The notes beneath the pieces are model-generated. The model did not search any database. It had not been told where the DNA came from and saw nothing but the letters and a program-made list of their open reading frames with translations. A stretch of 64,000 nucleotides of DNA from positions 48,164 through 112,163 of the forward strand of contig JBCDDZ010000005.1 in assembly GCA_039180025.1 (NCBI GenBank). Direction: 5' to 3'. The stretch's first letter is position 1. Every line of letters starts with the position of its first letter. A program made the position numbers and the translations under genes. Source of the stretch: Algisphaera sp039180025. Its GTDB lineage: Bacteria; Planctomycetota; Phycisphaerae; Phycisphaerales; Phycisphaeraceae. This document shows positions 17,839 through 26,656 of this stretch, one piece after another.

Positions 17839-18699
17839 ATGGCTTTCCTCGAACTAAAACACGTCAATAAAGGCTTCGGCCCCGCCAGCCACCGCACCGA
17901 AGTCCTCCACGACATCAACCTGCAGGTCGAGGAGAACGAATTTGTTGCGGTCATCGGGTTCTCCGGCTCGGGCAAGAGCACGCTCATGTCCATCCTCGCC
18001 GGCCTCGAATCCCCCGATTCCGGTCAAGTGCTCCTCGACGGCCGAGCCGTCACCGGGCCCGGCCCGAACTTGGGCATCATGTTCCAGAACTATTCGCTGC
18101 TCCCCTGGCTTTCGGTCGCCGGAAACCTGGAGATCGCCGTCAAGCAGGTGTTCCCCAAGATGAAAAAGGCCGAGCGTGCCGAATACATCCAGCACTACAT
18201 CGACCTCGTCACGTTGACCGGCTCGGAATACAAAACCCCGCCCGAACTCTCCGGCGGGATGCGTCAACGCCTCTCCCTGGCCCGCACCCTCGCCATGAAG
18301 CCCGAAGTTTTGCTCTTGGACGAGCCGCTTTCCGCCCTGGACGCCATCACCCGCTCCGTGCTCCAGGACGAGATCATCCGTATCTGGGAAGAAGACCGCC
18401 GGACCGTCGTCATGATTACCAACGACGTCGACGAGGCCGCCCTCATGGCCGACCGTATTGTTCCGCTGACCCCCGGCCCCGCCGCGACCCTCGAACGCAA
18501 CTTCCCGGTCACGCTGGAACGCCCGCGCGACCGGGCGGGGCTCAACTTCAACCCCGAATTCAAGTCCCTCCGCAACGCCGTCTCCAACTTCATGATGGAC
18601 ATGAACCAGGACGCCAAGAGCCTCCGGGTCGCGTCCAACCTGACGCTGCCGGACCTCGAGCCTAAAGACTTCCGTACCCACTACAACGCTCTGGGCTAA
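17839..18699 (+). CDS. nrtC: Nitrate ABC transporter ATPase, H-loop altered
   Basis: A 286-residue ABC ATPase powering nitrate import with NrtB. Walker A is GFSGSGKST, the Q-loop IMFQNYSLLPW, the signature LSGGM and Walker B VLLLDEP. The H-loop histidine is replaced: residue 195 is Asn (MITNDVDEA), while the paralogue next door has MLITHDVDEA. The C-terminus is short and lacks the NrtA-like domain of cyanobacterial NrtC, so the symbol only reflects gene order. If it pairs with NrtD, one of the two ATP sites may be weak or regulatory. Confidence 0.88.
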   Translation: MAFLELKHVNKGFGPASHRTEVLHDINLQVEENEFVAVIGFSGSGKSTLMSILAGLESPDSGQVLLDGRAVTGPGPNLGIMFQNYSLLPWLSVAGNLEIAVKQVFPKMKKAERAEYIQHYIDLVTLTGSEYKTPPELSGGMRQRLSLARTLAMKPEVLLLDEPLSALDAITRSVLQDEIIRIWEEDRRTVVMITNDVDEAALMADRIVPLTPGPAATLERNFPVTLERPRDRAGLNFNPEFKSLRNAVSNFMMDMNQDAKSLRVASNLTLPDLEPKDFRTHYNALG

Positions 18700-18726
18700 G
18701 CTCCCTTACCCTACCGGACGCCGATC

Positions 18727-19686
18727 ATGACCGCCACCTCCCCCCTTCCGTCCCCCGACGTTTCCTCGGCCGACGCTCGCTACGTCGAGATCGTTAACCT
18801 CGTCAAGGCTTACCCCAACCCCCTGGGCGACGCCATCAAGGTGGTTGACGGGTACAACCTGACCATCAAAAAAGGCGACCTCATCAGCGTCATCGGGCAC
18901 TCGGGCTGCGGCAAGTCCACTGTGCTGATGATGCTCGCCGGCCTCAACCCCATCACGGCCGGCGACGTCCTAGTCGACGGCAACACAATCGAAGGCCCCG
19001 GCCCCGACCGCGCCGTGGTCTTCCAGGCCCCCTGCCTCCTGCCCTGGATGACTTCGTTTCAAAACGTGATGCTCGGCGTCAAGCGCTGCTACCCCCACGG
19101 CTCCCGCGCCGAGCGCAAACAGATCGTCGAGTACTACCTCAACCTCGTCGGGCTCGCCGACGCCATGCACAAATACCCGCGTGAGATGTCGGGGGGGATG
19201 CAGCAGCGGGTCGGCATCGCCCGGGCCATTGCATTGCGCCCCAAGATGCTCCTGCTCGATGAGCCCTTCGGACGCCTCGACTCGCTCACCCGGATGGACC
19301 TCCAGGACACCATCCTCGGCATCCTCGACCGCGAAAAAATCACCACCATGCTTATCACCCATGACGTCGATGAAGCCGTTTACATGGCCGACCGCATCTG
19401 CATGATGACCAACGGCCCGCGTGCCCGGGTGGGTCAGGTCCTAGACATCCCGTTCGAACGCCCCCGCAACCGTCAGGACGTCTTCGCGTCCGACCTCTAC
19501 TACGACCTCCGGGGAAGCCTCGTCGAGTTCCTGGCCAAGAACGAAAAAGACAAGCCCGGCGAAGAGCCGGCCGCCCAAGCCGACCGCCCCGACGTCTACG
19601 AAACCCCCCACGCCGAAACCATCTGGGCCCCCGCCCCCGAGCAGCCCACGATCCTTACTTACGCCCGCATACCCACGGTGAGTTGA
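18727..19686 (+). CDS. nrtD: Nitrate ABC transporter ATPase
   Basis: A 319-residue ABC ATPase of the NrtD/NasD group. Walker A is GHSGCGKST, the Q-loop region VVFQAPCLLPWMTS, signature MSGGMQQR, Walker B MLLLDEP and H-loop His212 in LITHDVDEA; the MMTNGP stretch that follows is characteristic of nitrate/cyanate/bicarbonate transporters. The C-terminus has an extra Pro/Ala-rich tail. It starts 27 bases after nrtC. All catalytic motifs are intact, so this is probably the main hydrolysing subunit of a heterodimer. Confidence 0.92.
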   Translation: MTATSPLPSPDVSSADARYVEIVNLVKAYPNPLGDAIKVVDGYNLTIKKGDLISVIGHSGCGKSTVLMMLAGLNPITAGDVLVDGNTIEGPGPDRAVVFQAPCLLPWMTSFQNVMLGVKRCYPHGSRAERKQIVEYYLNLVGLADAMHKYPREMSGGMQQRVGIARAIALRPKMLLLDEPFGRLDSLTRMDLQDTILGILDREKITTMLITHDVDEAVYMADRICMMTNGPRARVGQVLDIPFERPRNRQDVFASDLYYDLRGSLVEFLAKNEKDKPGEEPAAQADRPDVYETPHAETIWAPAPEQPTILTYARIPTVS

Positions 19687-19745
19687 TCGTCCTTCACGAA
19701 CCCGCGTCCCCCCGTGGTATGGCCCCACCACCCGATACACCCCTC

Positions 19746-20720
19746 ATGCTCGAAACCTCTTCCTCAACCCGTACCGTTCTCGCCGCCGCCGAGCTCTGGC
19801 GGTGCAACGCCGACCCCTTGGCGATCGAACTCGATTCCGCCTTCTACGGCGGGCTCGATGCGCTGCGTAACGCCTCGGACCACGCCGACATCGCGGCGGG
19901 TAAGGGCCCGATCGGGCAGGCCGTCTCCACCGGCGAGCCCCGTGTACTCACCGGCTTCAGCGAGTTCGGATTCCTCTACCAGGAAGCCGCCCAGGCCGCC
20001 GGACTTGGCGGCGCGGCCATCCTGCCCAGCTTCGAACAGGGCCGGGTCACCTCTGTGCTCGTCCTCTATTTTCGCGGCGGCCCGAGCACCGTCGCCGCCG
20101 TCGAACTCTGGGCCGGGACCAAGGGCCGCTTCGAACTCAGCCTCGATCAATCGTATTACACCGGCCTCGAACGCTTCGCCCGCATCAGCCGCTACGTCAA
20201 TTTCCCCAAAGGCTCCGGCCTCCCGGGCGTCTGCTGGGACACGGCCCTGCCCCGTATCGTCCCCCATGTTGCCGAGTCCAAGGCTTTTCTCCGTCCCGTC
20301 GGCGAACAGGACGGCGGCCTCACCGTGGGCCTGGGCATCCCCATCATGCACCGCACCGAACTCCGTGGGGTTTTCGTCGCCCTCTCCTCAGTTAATACCC
20401 CGTTCGCCACGGTCCACGAGGTCTGGGTCGAAGACCCCCAGCAGCCCACCCAACTCATCCGCGCCCAGGGCGTATACGGCGGCCACGTCGAACTCGCCCG
20501 GGCCACCGACGGAATGACCTTCGCCACCGCCGGCCAAGAAGGCTTGCCCGGCCAAGCCTGGGCCGCGGCTCAGCCCCTGCTCCTGGATGGTCCCGATGCG
20601 ATCCTCGCCGCCGGCTCCAGCCGCGGCGACGCGTTCCGTGACGCCGGGCTCGCGTTCGCGTTGGCCATCCCCGTGGTCGTCGTCGACCGGGTCCGCGCCG
20701 TGGTGATGCTGATGGGCTAG
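19746..20720 (+). CDS. GAF-like protein with three internal repeats
   Basis: A 324-residue cytoplasmic protein without known assignment. It consists of three related units, each with an aromatic strand motif (AAELWRCN, AVELWAGT, VHEVWVED), then a YGGL/YTGL/YGGH stretch, and a GPIGQAVSTGEP / SGLPGVCWDTAL / GLPGQAWAAAQP turn typical of GAF-domain cores. GAF domains bind small ligands or nucleotides. Lying between nrtD and nasA, it may sense nitrate, nitrite, redox state or cofactor. There are no kinase, HTH or cyclase motifs. The start is uncertain: ATG at 19746 or 19719, or a TTG at 19683 overlapping the nrtD stop. Confidence 0.75.
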   Translation: MLETSSSTRTVLAAAELWRCNADPLAIELDSAFYGGLDALRNASDHADIAAGKGPIGQAVSTGEPRVLTGFSEFGFLYQEAAQAAGLGGAAILPSFEQGRVTSVLVLYFRGGPSTVAAVELWAGTKGRFELSLDQSYYTGLERFARISRYVNFPKGSGLPGVCWDTALPRIVPHVAESKAFLRPVGEQDGGLTVGLGIPIMHRTELRGVFVALSSVNTPFATVHEVWVEDPQQPTQLIRAQGVYGGHVELARATDGMTFATAGQEGLPGQAWAAAQPLLLDGPDAILAAGSSRGDAFRDAGLAFALAIPVVVVDRVRAVVMLMG

Positions 20721-20786
20721 CCACGCTACTTACCCGCTCATCCGTCCCGTCCACCACCTGCCTCCTACTCCGTCACCCCGATCACT

Positions 20787-22982
20787 TTGCTACCTACCCT
20801 CGACCAACCCGCCTCCGCCAGTCTCGTACCGGCGGCCGTCCCACCGGAACAACCGCAGCCCGCCTGCGCGACCAAGTCGCGCGCGGTCTGCCCCTACTGC
20901 GGCGTGGGTTGTGTCCTCGAGGCGAAGATCGAGCAAAACCGCCTGGTCCAGATCACCGCGCCGCGGGACGCCGAGCCCAACCGCGGCATGATGTGCCCCA
21001 AAGGTGCTTTGCTCACCCGCGTCTTCGACGACCCCGACCGCCTGACCCAACCGATGATGCGTGAACGGAAAGGCACGCCGCTCCACCCGGTTTCCTGGCA
21101 AAAAGCGACCCGCTTCGTCGCCGACCGGCTCACCGACGCGAAGACCCGCCGCGGCCCCCACAGCCTGGGGTGGTACGGCTCGGGTCAGCTCGACTCCGAA
21201 GCCAGCTACGTGTTCTCCAAGCTTTTTAAAGGCCACCTCGGTTCTAACCACACCGACACCAACAGCCGACTCTGCATGAGCAGCGCGGTCGCCGGCTACA
21301 ACCTCGCCTTCGGCAGCGACGGCCCGCCCACCTGCTACGACGACCTCGACCACGCCGACACCTTCTTCATCCTCGGCGCGAACATGGCCGCCAACCACCC
21401 GGTCTTGTTCAACCGGATCCGCCGCCGAAAAACCGACGCCCCCGACACCCGCATCATCGTGGTCGATCCCCGGCGTTCCAAGACCGCGGAACACAGCGAC
21501 CTCCACGTTCCGGTGGCCCCCGGCGGCGACGTCGCGTTGCTCCAATGGATCGCTCGGCGTCTTCTGGATACCGACCAGCTCGACCACGCCTACCTCGCCG
21601 CCCACACCACCGGCTGGGCCGAGCACCGCGACCGCCTCGCCGCCCTCGACCCCGCCGAGCTGGCGCGCAGGGCCGGCGTGGACGGCCGCACCCTCGAACA
21701 ACTCGCAGACCATTTCCGCTTGTCCCGCAACCTCCTGTCGCTCTACTGCATGGGAGCCAACCAGAGTACGCGGGGCACGGACAAAAATACCGCGATCATC
21801 AACCTCCACCTGATGCTCGGCCAAGTCGGCCGCCCCGGCTGCGGCCCGTTCTCCCTCACCGGCCAGCCCAACGCCATGGGCGGACGCGAAGTCGGTTACC
21901 TCGGCCACCAGCTTCCGGGCTACCGGCGGGTCGATCACCCCGACCACCGCGCCGAGGTTGAGGCCGCTTGGGGCTTGGCCCCCGGCTCGATTGCCCCCGA
22001 GCCGGGCCGCACCGCCGTGCCCCTTTTCGCCGACGCCGCGGCCGGGAAACTCGAGGCCCTCTGGATCGCCTGCACCAACCCGGCGGTCAGTATGCCCGAC
22101 GCCGCCGTCGCCCGCCGCGGCCTCGAAAACACCCCCCTGGTTATCGTCCAAGACATCACGGCCCGCAGCGAAACCGCCGCCTACGCCGACGTGCTGCTCC
22201 CGGCCTGCCAGTGGGGCGAAAAGGTCGGCACCATGACCAACAGCGAACGCCTCGTGGTCCGCAGCCACCGGTTCCTCGATCCCCCCGGCGAAGCCAGGCC
22301 CGATTGGTGGATCGCCGCCGCCGTCGGCCGGGCCATGGGCTTCACCGGGTTCGACTTCCCCGACGCCCCCGCCGTCTGGGACGAGTACCGTAAACTCACC
22401 GCGGGCCGACCCTGCGACCAGGCCGGGATCACCAACCGGCGGCTCGACCGCGGCCCCCTGCGTTGGCCGTGCCCCGGCCCCGAACACCCCGGCCAGCCAC
22501 GCCGCTACGCCGACGCGACCTTCTCCACGCCCGACGGCAAAGCACGGTTCCACACCGGCGACCTCGCGGGCCCCGCCGAAACCCCCGACCGCGACTTCCC
22601 TTTCTGGCTCACCACCGGCCGCGTCGCCGCCCACTGGCACACCCGCACGAAGTCCGCCCTCGCCCCCGAGCTCGCCCGCCAGGAGCCCGAGCCCTTCGTC
22701 GAAATCCACCCCGACGACGCGGCCCACGCCCGGCTCCGACCCGGCGACTGGTGTACCCTCACCACCCGACGCGGCCGAGCGACCGCCCGCGTCCGAGTCG
22801 TTCCGACTCTCCGGCCCGGCGTGGTGTTTTCCACTTTCCATTTCGGCCCGTCCTTCGCCCCCGGCGTGAACCTCAACGACCTGACCAACTCGGCTTTCGA
22901 CCCGCGCTCCAAACAGCCCGAACTCAAAGCCTGTGCCGTCCGGCTTGACCCCGGCTCCGCTCCACCGGAGCCCACGCCATGA
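20787..22982 (+). CDS. nasA: Assimilatory nitrate reductase catalytic subunit
   Basis: A 731-residue molybdopterin-bis-MGD oxidoreductase that reduces nitrate to nitrite in the cytoplasm. The N-terminal 4Fe-4S motif is C35-x2-C38-x3-C42-x27-C70. Family stretches follow: DTNSRLCMSSAVAGY, GANMAANHPVLFNRI, MGANQSTRGTDKN, GQVGRPGCGPFSLTGQPNAMGGREVG, and the C-terminal NDLTNSAFDP. It lacks an extra C-terminal 2Fe-2S or flavin domain, so it resembles cyanobacterial NarB and needs an outside electron donor (ferredoxin, or the diflavin reductase in the divergent operon). The start appears to be TTG at 20787; no ATG precedes the cluster. Its stop overlaps nasT by 4 bases (ATGA). Confidence 0.95.
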   Translation: MLPTLDQPASASLVPAAVPPEQPQPACATKSRAVCPYCGVGCVLEAKIEQNRLVQITAPRDAEPNRGMMCPKGALLTRVFDDPDRLTQPMMRERKGTPLHPVSWQKATRFVADRLTDAKTRRGPHSLGWYGSGQLDSEASYVFSKLFKGHLGSNHTDTNSRLCMSSAVAGYNLAFGSDGPPTCYDDLDHADTFFILGANMAANHPVLFNRIRRRKTDAPDTRIIVVDPRRSKTAEHSDLHVPVAPGGDVALLQWIARRLLDTDQLDHAYLAAHTTGWAEHRDRLAALDPAELARRAGVDGRTLEQLADHFRLSRNLLSLYCMGANQSTRGTDKNTAIINLHLMLGQVGRPGCGPFSLTGQPNAMGGREVGYLGHQLPGYRRVDHPDHRAEVEAAWGLAPGSIAPEPGRTAVPLFADAAAGKLEALWIACTNPAVSMPDAAVARRGLENTPLVIVQDITARSETAAYADVLLPACQWGEKVGTMTNSERLVVRSHRFLDPPGEARPDWWIAAAVGRAMGFTGFDFPDAPAVWDEYRKLTAGRPCDQAGITNRRLDRGPLRWPCPGPEHPGQPRRYADATFSTPDGKARFHTGDLAGPAETPDRDFPFWLTTGRVAAHWHTRTKSALAPELARQEPEPFVEIHPDDAAHARLRPGDWCTLTTRRGRATARVRVVPTLRPGVVFSTFHFGPSFAPGVNLNDLTNSAFDPRSKQPELKACAVRLDPGSAPPEPTP

Positions 22983-23584
22983 CCCCGCCCAAGCCCCTGC
23001 GGATCCTGGTCATCGACGAAAACGAGCAGCGTGGCGAGACCCTCGCGCAGGTCCTCCGCGTCACCGGCTACCAGGTCGTCGTCAAGACCACCGGCCAGCT
23101 CCCGCTCTCCTCTGTGGTCGCCGACGCCGACCCCGATCTGGTGCTGATCGACCTCACTTCCCCCGACCGCGACACGCTCGAACAGCTCACGCTGATGCAT
23201 CAGAAGACCCCGCGTCCCGTCGTGATGTTCGCGCAGGACGACGACGAGCACACAATCCAGTCCGCGGTCCGGGCCGGGGTCTCGGCTTACATCGTCGACG
23301 GGATGAACGCCTCCAAGGTCAAACCCATCATCGACGTGGCGATCGCCCACTTCCGCCAACACCAGTCCATTCGCGACGAACTGGACCGGACCAAGAATTC
23401 CTTGGATGAGCGCAAGTTCGTCGACCGCGCCAAGGCGCTGATTATGGAGCGCCGCGGCGTCAACGAAACCGAAGCCTACGCCCTGCTCCGGAAGCTCGCG
23501 ATGGACCGTAAACAACGCATCGGCCAAGTTGCCCAGCAGCTCATCGACGCCGCCGCTCTGATGCAACAAGGAGCCCAGCCATGA
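22979..23584 (+). CDS. nasT: ANTAR-domain antiterminator NasT
   Basis: A 201-residue RNA-binding regulator. Residues 1-125 form a response-regulator receiver domain (D13, E14, D58), and residues about 140-196 the three-helix ANTAR domain (KFVDRAKALIMERRGVNETE, LRKLAMDRKQRI). NasT binds paired hairpins in leader RNA and prevents termination of nitrate assimilation transcripts; without nitrate it is held by NasS. Gene overlaps of 4 bases on both sides couple it to nasA and nasS. Its likely targets are the leader hairpins before nirA, nrtA and the porin gene. Control is probably by NasS binding, not by phosphorylation, as in Azotobacter and Paracoccus. Confidence 0.93.
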   Translation: MTPPKPLRILVIDENEQRGETLAQVLRVTGYQVVVKTTGQLPLSSVVADADPDLVLIDLTSPDRDTLEQLTLMHQKTPRPVVMFAQDDDEHTIQSAVRAGVSAYIVDGMNASKVKPIIDVAIAHFRQHQSIRDELDRTKNSLDERKFVDRAKALIMERRGVNETEAYALLRKLAMDRKQRIGQVAQQLIDAAALMQQGAQP

Positions 23585-24858
23585 CCCCGTTCGCCGCCGG
23601 CGAAGCCCCGGAAAAAACCGACCTGACCCTCGGACTGGTCCCGCTTACGGATTGCGCCCCGATCGCCATCGCCGTGGAGCACGGCTTCTTCGCCCAGCAA
23701 GGCCTCAACGTCACCACCACCCGTGAGCACTCCTGGGCCGGCATCCGCGATCAGGTGGCCTTTGGCGTGCTCGACGCCGCCCAGATGCTCGCCACCATGC
23801 CCCTGTGCACCACCCTCGGCCTGGGCGGGCTCAAATGCCCCATGGTGACCGCTCTGGTCCTCGATCTCGGTGGCAACGCTATCACACTCTCGACGGACCT
23901 CGCCGACGCCCTCCGCTGTGAAGCCGAAGGCCCCGAAGAACTCGGCGTCCACGCCGCCGAGCCCCTCCGACGCGTCCTCCGTCAACGCGCCGACCGCGGG
24001 GAACCGCCCCTGCGACTCGGCATGGTGTTCCCCATGTCCACGCACGACCTCGAGCTCCGCTTCTGGCTCGCCTCCGCCGGCATCGACCCGGACCGCGACG
24101 TCGAACTGGTCGTGGTCCCGCCGCCGCGGATGGTCGATGCCCTCGAACGCGGCGAACTCTCGGGCTTCTGCGTCGGCGAACCCTGGAATTCGCTTGCCGT
24201 GGACCGCGGCCTCGGCGAAGCCGTGATCACCAAACAACAACTCTGGAACCACAGTCCCGAAAAAGTGCTCGGCGTCACCGCCCAGTGGGCCCAGAACCAC
24301 CCCCGTACCCACGCCGCGCTGATCCGGTCGCTGCTCGAAGCCTGCCGCTGGCTCGATCAACCCGAGAACCGGGCCGCCGCTTGCCAGACCCTCGCCCTGC
24401 CGCAATACGTCGGGGTCGACGCCGCGCTGCTTGAGCATTCGATGACCGGCCGTTTCGCCACCGCCCCGCACGCCGCCCCCGCCGAGATGCCGGACTTCCA
24501 TGTCTTTCATCAAGGCCAGGCCAATTTTCCTTGGCGGTCACACGCGGTCTGGTTTCTGACCCAGATGATGAGATGGGGCCGCCTGGACCGTGGGACCGAT
24601 GTCCACGCCGTGGCCCGCCAAGTGATCCGCCCCGACCTCTACCGTGACGCCGCCCAAGCGATGGGGCTTCCCTGCCCCGACATCGACTACAAGACCGAAG
24701 GCCATCACCCCGGCCCCTGGGCCTTGCCCGCGGCCGACGGCCCGTTGTCGATGGGGCCCGATCAGTGGTTCGACGGCCACCGCTTCGACCCCGACCAACC
24801 GATCGGCTACCTCGAACAATTTGCGGTCCCACGGCCCTCGTCCGCCCTGCCCCGATAG
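23581..24858 (+). CDS. nasS: Nitrate sensor NasS (NrtA-like, cytoplasmic)
   Basis: A 425-residue NrtA/CmpA-like ligand-binding protein with no signal peptide, the mark of NasS. Stretches shared with NrtA are LVPLTDCAPIAIAVEHGFF, LGMVFPMSTHDLELRFWLAS, GFCVGEPWN, and WRSHAVWFLTQMMRWGR. NasS holds NasT inactive until nitrate or nitrite binds and releases it. It overlaps nasT by 4 bases and is the last gene before a 197-base gap. The family binding-site region is intact, in contrast to the frameshifted nrtA. Sequence similarity of nasS and nrtA also indicates descent from one gene. Confidence 0.9.
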   Translation: MTPFAAGEAPEKTDLTLGLVPLTDCAPIAIAVEHGFFAQQGLNVTTTREHSWAGIRDQVAFGVLDAAQMLATMPLCTTLGLGGLKCPMVTALVLDLGGNAITLSTDLADALRCEAEGPEELGVHAAEPLRRVLRQRADRGEPPLRLGMVFPMSTHDLELRFWLASAGIDPDRDVELVVVPPPRMVDALERGELSGFCVGEPWNSLAVDRGLGEAVITKQQLWNHSPEKVLGVTAQWAQNHPRTHAALIRSLLEACRWLDQPENRAAACQTLALPQYVGVDAALLEHSMTGRFATAPHAAPAEMPDFHVFHQGQANFPWRSHAVWFLTQMMRWGRLDRGTDVHAVARQVIRPDLYRDAAQAMGLPCPDIDYKTEGHHPGPWALPAADGPLSMGPDQWFDGHRFDPDQPIGYLEQFAVPRPSSALPR

Positions 24859-24942
24859 CCCACGCTATACCCCGACGCCGGGCCCTATAACTCGGCTTCG
24901 ACCCACCTGGTCAAGCCTAAACGACTCAACAACCGAAACTTA

Positions 24943-25007
24943 ACCGCAACGACGCGGTCCCCGAACCCGAGCGATGTTCGCTCATGTATGTGTTCCCGCG
25001 CCGTTGC
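24943..25007 (+). promoter_or_regulatory. Candidate NasT switch in the porin leader
   Basis: ACCGC-AACGAC-GCGGT (24943-24958) is a 5-bp stem with a six-base loop having A1 and G4. The loop nearly equals that of the nirA and nrtA leaders, but the stem bases differ, which argues for RNA structure. Positions 24946-24957 can pair alternatively with CCGCGCCGTTGC at 24996-25007 (11 of 12 pairs), enclosing a small hairpin GAGCGA-TGT-TCGCTC (24969-24983). This is the same topology as in the nrtA leader. I see no T-run behind the long stem, so control might act by another route such as Rho or access to the ribosome site. Confidence 0.5.
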
Positions 25008-25055
25008 CGAGCAAGGCCTGCCCGACGCGACGCGCCGATCCTAGGAGTTTTGTCC

Positions 25056-26537
25056 ATGCCCTCGTCCACGTCCGAATCCCCATTGTCCCGTCCTAAATCC
25101 GCCGCCCTCAGTGCGTCTACCGCGGCCCTGGCGCTCGCCTTGGCGGCACCGATCACCGCCGAGCCCTCGCCCCTCGACCGGTTCTTCGCCGTCACCCCGG
25201 CCGCCGAGCCGGCCCCGCCCGTGACCCCGCCGCTGGGAACACCAGGATCGGCGGTCCCCCCCGCCACGCTCGAAGCCGCCGCCCCCGCCGACCCTGCGGC
25301 CGCCGACCTCACGCCGCCCAACCCCACCCTGGAGGACATCGTCAAGGCCGGCAAAGTGACCTTCGACCTCCGCCTCCGCTATCAGTACGCCGACCGCCGC
25401 GGACTCGAGCCCTCGAACGCCGCGACCGGCCGCCTCCGCCTCGGTTACAAGACCGACACCTACGAAGGGCTCTCCGGGTTTATCGAATTCGAAGGCACCC
25501 GCGCCGCCGATCCGCAAGGGTTCAACTCCGTGGTCAACGGCGTGCCGGGAACCGTAATCGCCGACCCCGAGAATGAAGAACTCAACCAATTGTTCCTGCA
25601 ATACGCCTATGAGAACCCCGACTCGGGCTACAAGTTCATCGGCCGCGCCGGCCGCCAGCGTATCATCCTCGACGACGCGCGGTTCATCGGCAACGTCGGG
25701 TGGCGGCAGAACGAGCAAACCTTCGACGCCGGCTACGTCGATATTTCTCCGTTCAAAAACTTCTCCGCACGCTACGGCTACATCTCCGAAGTCAACCGCA
25801 TCTTCGGCGAAGACGGCTCGGGCGGGACCGCCGACTTCGAGTCGGACTCCCATATCATTAATGTCGCGCTGAACCAGCTGAAAATCGGCGACGTAAACCT
25901 CGGCAAACTCGTCGGCTTCGCCTACCTCTTCGACTTCAGCAACTCGGAAGCCAATAGCGTCAACACCTTCGGTGCACGCCTCACTGGTAAGCAGCCGATC
26001 AACGACGACTGGGCGATCGCCTACGCCGGTTCCTACGCCGTCCAGACCGATGTCGACGGCAACCCCAACGGCGACTTCGAAGTCGATTACGCCGCGCTCG
26101 AACTCAAAGGGATTTACCAAGGCAAGTACCAGTTCGGGGCCGGCTACGAGATCCTCGGCTCGGACGACGGTATCCAATTCCGCACGCCCCTGGCTACCCT
26201 CCACAAATTCAACGGCTTGGCCGACGTCTTCCTCGCCGGGCCCCAGTCCAACGGTGGGCCTTTCGGGCTCCAAGACTTCTACGCCTTCGTCGCCGCCCCG
26301 CTGCCTTACGGCTTCAAAGCCAAGGTCGTGTACCACAACTTCGCCAACGCCGAGGAAGGCGACTTCCTCGGACAGGAGATCGACTTCGTGGTCACCAAAA
26401 AACTGTCCGCCAACGCGACCTTCCTTGTGAAGTACGCCAACTTCTACGACGGCGACTCGTACACCGTCCCCGGTGGGCCGACGATCACCTTCGACGACAT
26501 CACCCGGACCACGTTCCAGATCGACTTCAAATTCTAA
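25056..26537 (+). CDS. Outer-membrane beta-barrel protein, porin-like
   Basis: A 493-residue secreted protein. After a signal peptide (about residues 10-36, ending ITAEP) and a Pro/Ala-rich linker come many alternating amphipathic strands (GFIEFEGTRA, FIGRAGRQRIIL, ALELKGIYQGKYQFGAGYEI) and a C-terminal FKF, the terminal phenylalanine signature of beta-barrels folded by BamA. It resembles alginate-export/porin families found in planctomycetes. AGGAG lies about 9 nt before the ATG. It is the last gene before a strong terminator and sits directly behind nasS, so it may be the outer-membrane entry for nitrate. Substrate is inference. Confidence 0.8.
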   Translation: MPSSTSESPLSRPKSAALSASTAALALALAAPITAEPSPLDRFFAVTPAAEPAPPVTPPLGTPGSAVPPATLEAAAPADPAAADLTPPNPTLEDIVKAGKVTFDLRLRYQYADRRGLEPSNAATGRLRLGYKTDTYEGLSGFIEFEGTRAADPQGFNSVVNGVPGTVIADPENEELNQLFLQYAYENPDSGYKFIGRAGRQRIILDDARFIGNVGWRQNEQTFDAGYVDISPFKNFSARYGYISEVNRIFGEDGSGGTADFESDSHIINVALNQLKIGDVNLGKLVGFAYLFDFSNSEANSVNTFGARLTGKQPINDDWAIAYAGSYAVQTDVDGNPNGDFEVDYAALELKGIYQGKYQFGAGYEILGSDDGIQFRTPLATLHKFNGLADVFLAGPQSNGGPFGLQDFYAFVAAPLPYGFKAKVVYHNFANAEEGDFLGQEIDFVVTKKLSANATFLVKYANFYDGDSYTVPGGPTITFDDITRTTFQIDFKF

Positions 26538-26592
26538 TCAGTGCCGCGGTCGGCCCCGCCAACCCGGACCGGCTCGCCGCCACCCAATCCCA

Positions 26593-26627
26593 CCCCGCGT
26601 GTGCTTACCGCCACGCGGGGTTTTCTT
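26593..26627 (+). terminator. Rho-independent terminator after the porin gene
   Basis: A perfect 9-bp stem CCCCGCGTG/CACGCGGGG with a 10-base loop is followed at once by TTTTCTT. It separates the nitrate operon from moaA, 30 bases downstream. Confidence 0.92.
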
Positions 26628-26656
26628 CCCCCCCCTGATCAGCGACAATATCCGTC

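Noticed and set aside
20790..22841. 683-codon minus-strand open frame opposite nasA
   Set aside because: Gly/Val/Ala-rich shadow of the nasA coding strand; nasA has all its cluster and cofactor motifs.
24969..24983. GAGCGA-TGT-TCGCTC as a protein operator upstream of the porin gene
   Set aside because: It is better explained as the inner hairpin of the proposed leader switch; there is no second copy.
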